A program made the position numbers and the translations under genes. Of a stretch of 64,000 nucleotides of DNA, positions 1 through 8,032 are shown one piece after another. The stretch lies in contig NZ_CP128400.1 in the NCBI RefSeq assembly GCF_030389965.1, forward strand, positions 2,108,001-2,172,000. Direction: 5' to 3'. Position 1 is the first letter of the stretch; every line of letters starts with the position of its first letter. Below the pieces are notes generated by a model, which was given only the letters and a program-made list of their open reading frames with translations, was not told the origin of the DNA and ran no database searches. This DNA is from Candidatus Chlorohelix allophototropha. Lineage in GTDB: Bacteria > Chloroflexota > Chloroflexia > Chloroheliales > Chloroheliaceae.

Positions 1-16
1 TATTTGAATACGCCCT
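1..16. repeat. Family A palindrome, truncated by window edge
   Basis: The first bases match the right half of the dispersed palindrome GGGCGTATTTGAATACGCCC that recurs throughout the window. The left half lies outside. Confidence 0.6.
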
Positions 17-81
17 CTGGTCTATTTACGAATTAATTTCTTAAAGTTCCCTAGTCCCTTGTCTCCGAGGTAGGTTCGTGG

Positions 82-657
82 TTAGGAGGCGCGAACCTCA
101 GCCTCGACTATCACCTTACCGGCTTTCTCAAAGTTCAGTGTCACGGACACTTTCTGACCAACCGTTAGTGGTTGCTTGACTCCGATTAACATGATGTGCA
201 GACCGCCGGGAGCAAGCGTCAGCGAACCGTTCGCCGGTACGGGCGCAGTTTCGGCAAGCACCATTTTTGAATTGACAAAGGTGTGAACTTCAACCGCATC
301 GGCAATGCTGGTTTGTCCGCCCAATAGCTTGTCGGCTTCTGCGCCACTGTTATTGATGGTCAAAAACATCCCGGTCGAGACCATCGCGCTTGCGCCGGGA
401 GTACCCATCGCCATTGTGGTGGCGGCAGCGGTGGTAGCCATTCCACCCGCCATTGTGGTAGTAGCCGGTTTGGGAGCGTTGATATACGCGCCGCTAACCT
501 GAATCTTTCCGGCAGCAGCGGCAGTGGTTGCGCCAGCGGCAGTAGTGGCAGCCGCAGTAGTGGCGGCAGGCACCGGAGTAGCAGTATTATCACCGCAAGC
601 CGCCAGCACTAAAAGTAATACCATGAAAAATGAACCTGTTTTGAAAAAGCGCATCAA
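82..657 (-). CDS. PCu(A)C-type copper chaperone lipoprotein
   Basis: Predicted exported lipoprotein of 191 residues. An N-terminal signal ends in the lipobox LLLVLAACG, followed by an Ala/Thr linker, then a PCu(A)C (DUF461) domain that in this family delivers Cu(I) to cytochrome oxidase outside the membrane. The usual His/Met ligands are visible in VEVHTF, the following Met in NSKMVL, and GGLHIML near the C-terminus. A Thr/Ala/Met-rich insert (about residues 62-90) interrupts the domain after its first strand, and could be an extra flexible Met-rich copper-binding loop or just low-complexity expansion. No oxidase or SCO gene is next to it. Confidence 0.85.
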   Translation of the reverse strand: MMRFFKTGSFFMVLLLVLAACGDNTATPVPAATTAAATTAAGATTAAAAGKIQVSGAYINAPKPATTTMAGGMATTAAATTMAMGTPGASAMVSTGMFLTINNSGAEADKLLGGQTSIADAVEVHTFVNSKMVLAETAPVPANGSLTLAPGGLHIMLIGVKQPLTVGQKVSVTLNFEKAGKVIVEAEVRAS

Positions 658-1006
658 AAACCTCCAACTAGTAATTGTAACTTTGCATCAACATATTTAT
701 ATCGATGATGGACTTCATAAAGGCAGAAAAATCCATCGTAATGCCACGTGGGTAAGTACAAACAGGCGCATTATTGCTAATCCTACAGGCTAAGTTTAGC
801 CCAAAGTTTCACAACCCCTTAAATTGTAAAATTGAATACATTTTAGAGCTATAGTACAAATTATAAAAAAGAACTATAAAAGAACTATTTGTGAATACTA
901 ATGGGCTAGATATTTACGTTTATGAAATCCGTCACAAATAATGGAATAATTCCATCATTAATGGCGGAATTGCCTTAGTACACGGTTGCGCTTATAATCT
1001 TACTCG
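658..1006. other. Intergenic region between divergent genes
   Basis: AT-rich spacer of 349 bases between the divergently read copper chaperone and guaD. It should hold both promoters. The only clear structure is the cluster of TAATGGAAT/ATTCCATCATTA/TAATGGCGGAAT half-sites at 940-971; TATAAT at about 993-998 could be a -10 element close to guaD. Confidence 0.5.
940..971. promoter_or_regulatory. Candidate operator cluster upstream of guaD
   Basis: An ATGGAAT-A-ATTCCAT palindrome (941-955) is followed by TAATGGCGGAATT. The same 12-13-mer, in the form TAATTCCGCCATG or TGACGGAATTA, recurs at 25702-25747 and as a five-copy array at 26922-26994, so a shared regulator is plausible. Confidence 0.4.
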
Positions 1007-1477
1007 ATGAAACAACATGAACTTTACATGCGCGAGGCTCTTTGCCTAGCGGAAGAAAGCGTGCGAGAGGGCGGCGGTCCCTTTGGGGCAGTGATAGTGC
1101 GCGATGGCGAAATCATCGCGGCTAGCGCAAATTCGGTTACGCTCACCCACGACCCCACCGCTCACGCCGAGGTTAACGCCATCCGTCTCGCCTGTGCCAA
1201 CCTACAAACCCATAACCTATCGGGCTGTGTCATTTATACTTCCTGCGAACCCTGCCCAATGTGCTTGGGCGCAATCTACTGGGCGCGTTTGGGCGCGATT
1301 TACTACGCTAACACCCGCACCGATGCTCAGGCTATCGGTTTTGACGACTCCTTTATCTATGATGAAATAGCGCGTCCGCTAGAGCAGCGCAAAATCCCCA
1401 TGACCCAACTCTTGCGCCAAGAGGGGTTAGAGGCATTCGAAGAATGGCGCTTGAAAGCGGACAAAAGCGAGTATTAG
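1007..1477 (+). CDS. guaD: Guanine deaminase (CDA superfamily)
   Basis: Predicted cytosolic zinc enzyme of 156 residues that would deaminate guanine to xanthine in purine salvage or catabolism. The cytidine-deaminase fold motifs are intact: HAE at 53-55 (zinc ligand H53, proton-shuttle E55) and PCPMC with zinc ligands C83 and C86. Length and the sequences DPTAHAE, SCEPCPMCLGAIYWAR and GFDDSFIY match the short Bacillus-type GuaD closely, rather than tRNA adenosine deaminase TadA. The last 124 bases, the stop and 14 bases beyond are repeated at 3864-4001 with six differences, five of them silent, so this locus has been rearranged by arrival of the cassette that follows. Confidence 0.9.
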   Translation: MKQHELYMREALCLAEESVREGGGPFGAVIVRDGEIIAASANSVTLTHDPTAHAEVNAIRLACANLQTHNLSGCVIYTSCEPCPMCLGAIYWARLGAIYYANTRTDAQAIGFDDSFIYDEIARPLEQRKIPMTQLLRQEGLEAFEEWRLKADKSEY

Positions 1478-1493
1478 CTCTGGTGCAACCTGC

Positions 1494-1636
1494 TACTGTT
1501 GGCGAACTCCTAAATATTTCTATTTTCTCCAATTTAGGTCAAAAACCGAGCATTTTTATTGCTTTTTGCCTTAAATCGCTCCAAAAAGTGCTATTTTCAA
1601 ACCCTTTTCATAGGTAAAATTAGTTCGCCAACGGTA
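1494..1636. mobile_element. Possible MITE-like element
   Basis: A 143-bp AT-rich non-coding stretch is bounded by a 15-bp inverted repeat with 14 matches (TACTGTTGGCGAACT at 1494-1508 and AGTTCGCCAACGGTA at 1622-1636). It begins three bases after the guaD duplicated block ends. No second copy was seen in the window and no target duplication is obvious, so this could also be a large hairpin. Confidence 0.35.
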
Positions 1637-1712
1637 TCAAAAGTGGGACAGAACCAATTTTTACCCTTACTTTGCTTACACTCCAGTGTGACCTGATTTG
1701 CAATATTTTGGT

Positions 1713-1734
1713 TTATGATGTATATACATCATAA
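1713..1734. promoter_or_regulatory. 22-bp perfect palindrome, probable MarR operator
   Basis: The arms TTATGATGTAT and ATACATCATAA form a perfect 22-bp inverted repeat 40 bases before the decarboxylase start. MarR-family proteins bind palindromes of this size, and a marR-like gene ends the same operon, so autoregulation is the simplest reading. The palindrome also argues against using the ATG at 1715 as the start. Confidence 0.5.
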
Positions 1735-1774
1735 GTTACAAGTATATATCAAAGGAAAGGATAAGTTCTACTAT

Positions 1775-3310
1775 ATGATCTCGTCACCTGATCCCAATTC
1801 TGTATTTTCTGAAGATATAATCGAGCAAACCCTCGATCCTGAAAACTGGGAAGATCTAAAAAGTCTGGGTCACCAGATGCTTGATGACATGTTCGATTTT
1901 CTCCAGAATGTCAGGGAACGCCCGGTCTGGCAGCCCGTTCCGGCAGAGGTCAAACAAAAACTAAAGGCTCCTTTACCCTTGGCGGCTGAAGCGGCTGGTG
2001 ACGTTTATGAGGAGTTCAAAGAACTGATTTTACCTTACCCTACCGGCAACATCCATCCCAGATTCTGGGGATGGGTTATGGGAACCGGGTCTCCATATGC
2101 CATGTTGGCTGATATGCTTGCCTCCGGAATGAATTCGCACGTAGCCGGGTACGACCAGTCAGCCGCTTACGTGGAAGAACAGGTTATTCGCTGGTTGGCA
2201 GAGCTACTCGGGTTTCCGGCTACTTCGTCCGGAGTGCTGGCAAGTGGTGGCACGGTTGCTAACCTTCTTGGCTTGGCAGTTGCGAGGAATGTCAAAGCCG
2301 GATTTGATGTGCGAGCGGAGGGGCTGCAACAGCCTGCCGTTACAAGAGCAGAACTTGTGGTTTACTGCTCAACTGAAACCCATAGCTGGGCGCAGAAAGC
2401 AGTCGAGCTTATGGGGTTGGGGGATAAATCCTTAAAACGAATTTCGGTTGATGCCTTATACAAGATTAACCTGGCTGAGCTGGAAGAAACCATCCGCCGG
2501 GACAAAGCACAGGGGAAAAATCCCATATGTGTGATTGGCAACGCGGGGACTGTTAACACAGGCGCAATTGATGACCTAGAAGGGCTTGCCAGGATTTGTC
2601 GGCAGGAAGGTTTGTGGTTTCACGTTGATGGCGCCATCGGTGCTCTGGTAAAGCTTACGCCATCTCAGGCAGGGTTGGTTTCCGGATTGGAACTGGCAGA
2701 TTCCCTGGCTTTTGACCTGCACAAGTGGCTATACATGCCCTACGAGGCAGGCTGTATACTAGTCAGGGATAGAACAGCCCATCAAAGTGCTTTTTCCATA
2801 ACCCCAAGTTATTTAACCGCCTTAAACCGGGGTATTGCCGCCCAGCCCTTGGAATTTGCAGCCAGAGGAGTGGATCTTTCAAGGAGTTTTAAGGCTCTTA
2901 AGATTTGGTTTTCTCTGAAAGTTCATGGTATAGATTTATTCGGACAATTGATTGAACAGAATATCCGTCAGGCAGCCTATCTTAAACAATTGATTGAGCA
3001 GGAACATTTGCTGGAACTGCTGGCACCGGTAGAACTGAGTATTGTCTGCTTCCGTTTTAACCCCTCAAGCCAGGAAAGTCTTGATGCACAGCTATTGGAT
3101 CGGCTCAACCAGGAGATATTATTGCGGCTGCAAGAAAGTGGTAAAGCGGTTCCTTCTGGCACTCGCATACAGGGCCGGTTTGCCATTCGAGTAGCCATTA
3201 CCAACCACCGCAGCCGCAAAGAAGACTTTGAACTGCTTTGCCAGTTGGTAGTGAATTATGGACAGGAATTGCTGGCAGACAGTAAATTTCTCGAGGAAGG
3301 AAACGGGTAA
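1775..3310 (+). CDS. PLP-dependent aromatic amino acid decarboxylase family protein
   Basis: Group II decarboxylase of about 511 residues. Family members remove the carboxyl group from L-aromatic amino acids, or in some branches act as aldehyde synthases. Visible landmarks are the substrate-region NIHPRFWGWVMGTGSP, the HVDGAIGA segment that holds the PLP-contacting Asp, and the Schiff-base lysine in FDLHKWLYMP (K317 counted from this start, codon 2723-2725). I chose ATG 1775, which has GGAAAGG upstream, because the earlier ATG at 1715 lies inside the operator-like palindrome. It is followed after 2 bases by the MarR gene, so they form an operon. The cassette interrupts the normal surroundings of guaD and was probably acquired. 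The exact substrate cannot be read from sequence. Confidence 0.8.
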   Translation: MISSPDPNSVFSEDIIEQTLDPENWEDLKSLGHQMLDDMFDFLQNVRERPVWQPVPAEVKQKLKAPLPLAAEAAGDVYEEFKELILPYPTGNIHPRFWGWVMGTGSPYAMLADMLASGMNSHVAGYDQSAAYVEEQVIRWLAELLGFPATSSGVLASGGTVANLLGLAVARNVKAGFDVRAEGLQQPAVTRAELVVYCSTETHSWAQKAVELMGLGDKSLKRISVDALYKINLAELEETIRRDKAQGKNPICVIGNAGTVNTGAIDDLEGLARICRQEGLWFHVDGAIGALVKLTPSQAGLVSGLELADSLAFDLHKWLYMPYEAGCILVRDRTAHQSAFSITPSYLTALNRGIAAQPLEFAARGVDLSRSFKALKIWFSLKVHGIDLFGQLIEQNIRQAAYLKQLIEQEHLLELLAPVELSIVCFRFNPSSQESLDAQLLDRLNQEILLRLQESGKAVPSGTRIQGRFAIRVAITNHRSRKEDFELLCQLVVNYGQELLADSKFLEEGNG

Positions 3311-3312
3311 AA

Positions 3313-3780
3313 ATGAATAAAACAGAAACCCCGCCTGAGTTTGCCAGGATACAATGCGCCTGTACCAATCTAAAAATGGCTTCCAGAGTGGTCGGCAGGG
3401 CTTATGATGCTTTTTTGGCACCGTTTGACCTCAACGTTACTCAATATGCCATTTTGGTAAACGTATCGCGCTACCAACCCGTTTCGCAAATGAAGCTGGC
3501 AGCACATTTGAACCTGGAACGAACCACGCTTTACCGGGAAGTGGCGCCTTTGGCGAAAAAAAAATGGCTCAAAATTTCCGCCACATCCAAAGGTGTTACC
3601 AAAACTCTGGAGCTTACCCCGTCAGGGCAGGAAGTGGTGAAACAGGCCATAGTTGAATGGGAGAAAATTCAAAATGGTTTTACGGACAATTTTGGCAAGG
3701 AAAGGTGGAATGAATTTTTGACCACCCTTGAAGAAATACGGGAATATTTTTCCTTTAGAAACTTAGGAGTTCCGCTATGA
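3313..3780 (+). CDS. MarR-family transcriptional regulator
   Basis: Winged-helix regulator of 155 residues. The MarR core is visible as VTQYAILVNVSRY, then the recognition helix region HLNLERTTLYREVAPLAKK and the wing with TLELTPSGQEVV. It directly follows the decarboxylase gene and its stop overlaps the next start (ATGA at 3777-3780), which indicates translational coupling. It probably represses its own operon through the palindrome at 1713-1734. The ligand is unknown; an aromatic amino acid or amine would fit the neighbour, but that is inference. Confidence 0.85.
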   Translation: MNKTETPPEFARIQCACTNLKMASRVVGRAYDAFLAPFDLNVTQYAILVNVSRYQPVSQMKLAAHLNLERTTLYREVAPLAKKKWLKISATSKGVTKTLELTPSGQEVVKQAIVEWEKIQNGFTDNFGKERWNEFLTTLEEIREYFSFRNLGVPL

Positions 3781-3872
3781 GGATCGGGTTTATCGGGGTT
3801 GGGGTGATGGGTGAGCCTATGGTCCTTAATCTCTTAAAAGCGGATATCAAGCTAAATGTCTGGTATCTATGA
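3777..3872 (+). pseudogene. Truncated NAD-binding 3-hydroxyisobutyrate dehydrogenase-like gene
   Basis: Only 31 codons remain. They encode the start of a beta-hydroxyacid dehydrogenase, MRIGFIGVGVMGEPMVLNLL, with the GxGxMG dinucleotide motif. The frame is cut at 3864, where the duplicated guaD tail begins, and ends at a TGA created by that junction. The full family is about 290 residues, so this is a remnant. Its ATG overlaps the marR stop, so the donor operon was decarboxylase-marR-dehydrogenase. Confidence 0.8.
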
Positions 3873-4001
3873 TGAAATGGCGCGTCCGCTAGAGCAGCGC
3901 AAAATCCCCATGACCCAACTCTTGCGCCAAGAAGGGCTAGAAGCGTTCGAGGAATGGCGCTTGAAAGCGGACAAAAGCGAGTATTAGCTCTGGTGCAACC
4001 T
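3864..4001 (+). repeat. Second copy of the guaD 3' end
   Basis: A direct repeat of 1354-1491 with 132 of 138 bases identical. The homologous part still reads in the guaD frame to its stop at 3985-3987. Of six differences one changes an amino acid (Ile to Met) and five are silent, so this copy comes from a functional guaD allele and did not drift as junk. Confidence 0.9.
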
Positions 4002-4111
4002 TCCTGAGAACCGCCGCAAAGTCGAGAGCGCTACCAACGCCGGGATGGGAAATATAATCACACCATCCGGCTTTTGTCTTACTTTTTTCTCCGCGCTAGA
4101 ACTGTAACATT

Positions 4112-5212
4112 TTAGGGCGCAGTCGAGAGATAAGGAATCTTAAACAAGTTGTTTTTTACGATTTGTTCAAGTGTAGCTTTTGAGTCAAATAATGTTTTCG
4201 AATAGGGTCCGCCCCCTACTTCAGCGTAGGCATTGGTAATTGCTGCAAAGGTTGTTTCGGTGGGCCATCTAAGATTCATATCATTAAATACTCCTCCAAA
4301 ACATTGTGTCCAGTTTAGATATATTTCTAACGCCGGTAATTCTTTTGACACTTCAGGGTCATTATTTGTATTCCAATTCTTTTCCATTTTTGCAATGCCT
4401 AGGGGGTCAAGAGATATTGTCATAATTACTTCGTAGCCTGTCTCAAGGGGATGCGCGAATACCCCATAAAGAGTACTCAAACCGGGTATAGCTGATACTG
4501 CCCCATCTTTTGGTTCGTTTGAGGTAATCATAACTGAAACTTGTTTGACTTCCGAAAGTTTCATTTTAGTTCGATTTGGTCTTTGTGAGCCGATTTCTAA
4601 AGAAGTTCCGCTATTTAAATTAAAGTTGTTAATATATTTCACTGCGCCGGGGTCTGTTTTTGGATCAAAGGTATCCATCCACGATGGGTTTAGTCTATTG
4701 CGAAGAGCCATACTATTTACCCCAAAATACAGAGCTAAAGTCTGTTGTAGCGCAGCATCAGTATACATGTCACTAAAGGCAATTTTGGTAGCAGCAATCT
4801 TCAGGGTAGTAAGACTTTTATTTTGCGCAAGAACAGTGCTTCCATTTGGGGCTAAGTCACCGATATAGCCAATATTAACCTTCATCTTTACGCCCGCTAC
4901 CGTCACATCCCGACTGCCGGTTACTTTTTCACGAAAGGGCATTTGCTCGTAAATCTGTTTTTCGCTAATATTTGGACCTTCTGGTGTGGGTATTTCAGTT
5001 GCTGCAAGGGTGGTAGCGGTTGGGGTTGCCGCTATTGTAGGAGTCGCGGCAAGGGTTGTAGGTGTAGGAGTTATTGCGCTTGTGGTAGCGGTAGGAGTAA
5101 ATGTACTCGGCTGAACCACAACAGGCGTTAGAGTTGCTTCCGTAGCCCCGCACGCTCCCAGAGCTAATACTATCAACAGCATAAACGCTTGAAATATATT
5201 TAATAACCGCAT
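4112..5212 (-). CDS. Lipoprotein of unknown function
   Basis: Predicted exported lipoprotein of 366 residues. The signal MRLLNIFQAFMLLIVLALGACG has a lipobox, followed by a Thr/Ala/Pro linker to about residue 75. The globular part (about 80-366) contains a segment with QKLLTTLK-like basic and hydrophobic strands, but I do not recognise a domain. The ATG at 5212 has no other good in-frame start nearby. It is a single gene; its downstream side faces the duplicated guaD tail. It is one of several linker-bearing lipoproteins in the window (compare 25896-26762 and 39473-40474). Confidence 0.75.
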   Translation of the reverse strand: MRLLNIFQAFMLLIVLALGACGATEATLTPVVVQPSTFTPTATTSAITPTPTTLAATPTIAATPTATTLAATEIPTPEGPNISEKQIYEQMPFREKVTGSRDVTVAGVKMKVNIGYIGDLAPNGSTVLAQNKSLTTLKIAATKIAFSDMYTDAALQQTLALYFGVNSMALRNRLNPSWMDTFDPKTDPGAVKYINNFNLNSGTSLEIGSQRPNRTKMKLSEVKQVSVMITSNEPKDGAVSAIPGLSTLYGVFAHPLETGYEVIMTISLDPLGIAKMEKNWNTNNDPEVSKELPALEIYLNWTQCFGGVFNDMNLRWPTETTFAAITNAYAEVGGGPYSKTLFDSKATLEQIVKNNLFKIPYLSTAP

Positions 5213-5617
5213 GCTATGTGTGCCTTTCTTGGCGCGTTCATATTAGATTAGACAAACTTGTGCAACGTAAAAAGCTTTAGCGCACCTCAATTAGCTACAA
5301 GCGAAAAAAAGGTACAGACGTAAGCCAAGTTGAGTATAAATTAAAACAAGTTGGTTAATATTTCGGTAAAAATAATGCTTAAAACTTTTAAATAAGAAAA
5401 AAAGCCGGGGGTAATTCACACAGCCCGGCTTTTAGAAAGGGGTCTCAACACGATCTGAGATAGCTGAGAACACACTCAGCATCCACTTTTATTTTAACTC
5501 AATTATTTAAACTATTTATAAATATTACCCTAAATTTATATATGAATATTCTAAAGTATTTGTAAAAATAATTTAATGACACCTGTGCTAGAGGGACGCA
5601 TTCCGATGCGCCAGATT
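5213..5617. other. Intergenic region with hairpin and family A palindrome
   Basis: The 405-base AT-rich gap between the lipoprotein and cdsA holds the upstream region of the lipoprotein, a strong hairpin at 5400-5433 and a family A palindrome at 5594-5612 just after the cdsA stop. I see no gene. Confidence 0.6.
5400..5433. terminator. Rho-independent terminator-like hairpin
   Basis: A 10-bp perfect stem AAAAGCCGGG/CCCGGCTTTT with a 14-base loop has A and T tracts on its two sides. It lies downstream of cdsA (read leftwards) and could end transcripts in either direction. Confidence 0.65.
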
Positions 5618-6430
5618 TTAGCTGTACACCAGCTTGAAAAGATAAGTAAGGGTGAGGACTATCAGCAGCGCGTCAATGCGGTCGAGCAAACCGCCATGAC
5701 CGGGAATGAGCTTGCCCGAATCTTTCGTATCGAAGCGCCGCTTGAACCACGACTCGAACAAATCGCCGCAGATACCGCCCACCGCCAGCGTCAGCCCAAG
5801 CGGAATAGTATAGTAGAGCGGAATATGCAGAGCCAGCACACCCACCAGCGTAACCCCAACCATGCCCGCCACCGCACCCCCGATTGCGCCTTCTATGGTT
5901 TTGTTCGGGCTGATTTTGGGGGCAAGCTTGTGTTTTCCCAGTAAGCGACCAACAAAATATGCGCCCGTATCGGTACCCCATGTACCCACCAACGCCAGCA
6001 CAATCCACCAGAGTGATTCGTTGCTATCGGCGCGTAAGGTAGCGGCAAGCCCTAGCGGCAAGGCGGGATAAAGCGATCCCAACAGGCTGATGCCCCAATT
6101 GGTGAGGTTACGGAGCGCGGGTTCGTTCGAATTGACAGGGCGTACCAGAATGATTGCGCCGGATATAAGGGCGTAGAGCGCAGTTGCCAGCAACATCAGG
6201 GGCAGCGAGTTGAGGTATCCGGCGAGGCATAAAAACGCTGCCAGCCCATAGCCTAACAACCGTACAGGATTAAATTTGTAAGGCGAGCGCACCGCCATAT
6301 CGTAAAATTCAAATGCGCCGATTACCGCACCGATTGCGGCGAGCAAGGCAGTAGTCTCCACGCTAAAGAACAAAAATAATAGAACGAGCGGGACGAGCAC
6401 CACCGTGCTCAATATCCGCGTGACTAGCAT
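5618..6430 (-). CDS. cdsA: Phosphatidate cytidylyltransferase
   Basis: Integral membrane enzyme of 270 residues that makes CDP-diacylglycerol from CTP and phosphatidic acid, the branch point of phospholipid synthesis. Several hydrophobic helices fill the first 200 residues. The family signature is intact near the C-terminus: SPNKTIEGAIGG, then GDLFESWFKRRFDTKDSG and PGHGGLLDRIDALL with the metal-binding acidic residues. Length is typical for CdsA. It stands alone here, divergent from the HEAT gene at 6584, and its end abuts a dispersed palindrome. Confidence 0.95.
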   Translation of the reverse strand: MLVTRILSTVVLVPLVLLFLFFSVETTALLAAIGAVIGAFEFYDMAVRSPYKFNPVRLLGYGLAAFLCLAGYLNSLPLMLLATALYALISGAIILVRPVNSNEPALRNLTNWGISLLGSLYPALPLGLAATLRADSNESLWWIVLALVGTWGTDTGAYFVGRLLGKHKLAPKISPNKTIEGAIGGAVAGMVGVTLVGVLALHIPLYYTIPLGLTLAVGGICGDLFESWFKRRFDTKDSGKLIPGHGGLLDRIDALLIVLTLTYLFKLVYS

Positions 6431-6583
6431 GCCAACCTCTTCTCAAAAATAATAGCCGCAGCCCACAAAGCTTCTGCCAAAATTATAGCATGTGCAAGCC
6501 GCTACTGCTTAAGCTCTACTCCTCTTGCGATTTATGTTAAAATTATTCGGTATGTTGGAAATTTATGATGGAGAACACTATAA

Positions 6584-7519
6584 ATGGCAGAAAAGAAATC
6601 TTATAACGAATATCTGGCGATGCTTGCCGATGAAGAGCAAAGCCTGAGCAAACGCATTATTAAACAATTTTCCAACCTTGAATCGGAACAGCAAGCGCAA
6701 TTCGAGCAAGCGTGGGGTACTTTCTCGGTAGAGCGGCGGCGCGAGATAGCCGAAGCGCTGGTAGAATATGCCGAAGAGCAGGTAGAGGAAGATTTTAACC
6801 CGCTCTTCTTATATATGTTACGTGACCCCGATGCTAAGGTGCGGGTTATCGCGCTCGAAGGGCTGTGGGAATACGAAGAACATAATATGCTGCGTATGCT
6901 CATTCCTTTGATGGAAAGCGACCCCTCCGAGGAAGTGCGCGAAAAAGCCACCATAAGCATGAGCCGTTTCGCGCTACTGGCAGAACTGGGCAAGCTACCC
7001 AGTCGCTGGAACAAGAATGTGCATGATAGTTTAATGACCCAATTCCAGAAGAAAACCAATTCGCTGGAAGTGCGGCGGCGTGCCTTAGAAGCGCTTGGCT
7101 ACTTTTCGCAGGATGAGCAAGTGCGCCAGTTTATCGCAGAAGCGTACCAAAGCGACGACGAGTTGTTCAAATCCAGCGCATTGGCGGCAATGGGACGCAC
7201 GGTGGACAAACGCTGGTTGCCTGAAATCGGGCAGGAACTGAGCAACGAATCGCCCGCCCTACGCTACGAAGCGGTACGCGCGGCAGGCGAACAAAGCAGC
7301 ACCGAACTGCTTACCCCACTGCTCAGGCTCACCAGAGACCACGACCCGGAAGTGCGCTTGGCAGCAATTTGGGCGTTGGGACAGGTGGGCGGACAAGAAG
7401 CCACCCGCACCCTGAAAGTTCTTGCCGAGAGCGAAAGCACCACTATACGTGAAGCCGCAAAGGAAGCATTGGCAGAGATTGTCTTTAGCCAAAACCCCCT
7501 CAATGTAATTGATTATTAG
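6584..7519 (+). CDS. HEAT-repeat protein
   Basis: Soluble 311-residue protein with no signal peptide. After an acidic coiled N-terminus (residues 1-75) it consists of repeated helical pairs such as DPDAKVRVIALEGLWEY, DPSEEVREKATISMSRF and DHDPEVRLAAIWALGQVGG, typical of HEAT/PBS-lyase-type repeats. Such proteins serve as binding scaffolds; no catalytic motif is visible. The start ATG at 6584 follows GGAG at about 12 bases. It is divergent from cdsA and appears to be a single gene ended by the hairpin at 7529-7565. The partner is unknown. Confidence 0.8.
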   Translation: MAEKKSYNEYLAMLADEEQSLSKRIIKQFSNLESEQQAQFEQAWGTFSVERRREIAEALVEYAEEQVEEDFNPLFLYMLRDPDAKVRVIALEGLWEYEEHNMLRMLIPLMESDPSEEVREKATISMSRFALLAELGKLPSRWNKNVHDSLMTQFQKKTNSLEVRRRALEALGYFSQDEQVRQFIAEAYQSDDELFKSSALAAMGRTVDKRWLPEIGQELSNESPALRYEAVRAAGEQSSTELLTPLLRLTRDHDPEVRLAAIWALGQVGGQEATRTLKVLAESESTTIREAAKEALAEIVFSQNPLNVIDY

Positions 7520-8008
7520 CCGGAATAGCGGCGCGCACCCTAAGTATCCGACCCGGTACGCGCCGTTACCTCATTTCGATTGAGCAATACCCCGCCACAG
7601 TCGAGTAATAATCAAATCCCTAATCCCAAGAAACTCTTATTAAAATATTTTTATTAATCTTCTTTTTAACATTGACAACCGTAAATTATGATGTTACCAT
7701 GAGTAATTAAATAGATTACAGTGCCTGCCTAAAGGTTTACTAAAATTTATCTAAATGCTTTATTAATAAGTCTGTATTAACAGCAAAGAGTAAGTTTGCA
7801 TTTCAGCCTGAAATATCCTCCAAATTGTGAGATATACCTCTACTTTAATAGCAATTAAAATGAGAAAAGTGTAATTTAAAAAGCGCTTTTTCAATAAAAA
7901 GTTTATTTCTAGCTGAACATGCATAATTAAATATATATTAAGATAATCCGCACCTAGTTGGGTTTAAGGTGCTAGAGGCTAAGGGTAATTAGCCGTGGGG
8001 TCGTTTCA
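7520..8008. other. AT-rich intergenic region with hairpin
   Basis: A 489-base gap. Near its left end is a hairpin with arms CGGCGCGCACC (7529-7539) and GGTACGCGCCG (7555-7565), 10 of 11 pairs, probably a transcript end for the HEAT gene although it lacks a T tract. The rest is very AT-rich with no ORF or recognisable RNA and presumably holds the promoter of the next gene. Confidence 0.5.
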
Positions 8009-8032
8009 TTGAGTGGAGTTGGAGGGACTATT

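Noticed and set aside
524-793. Plus-strand frame opposite the copper chaperone
   Set aside because: Low-complexity antisense of the Ala/Thr linker region; no RBS and no homology that I recognise.
1715-1774. ATG 1715 as the decarboxylase start
   Set aside because: It lies within the 22-bp palindrome and has no ribosome-binding site; ATG 1775 has GGAAAGG upstream.
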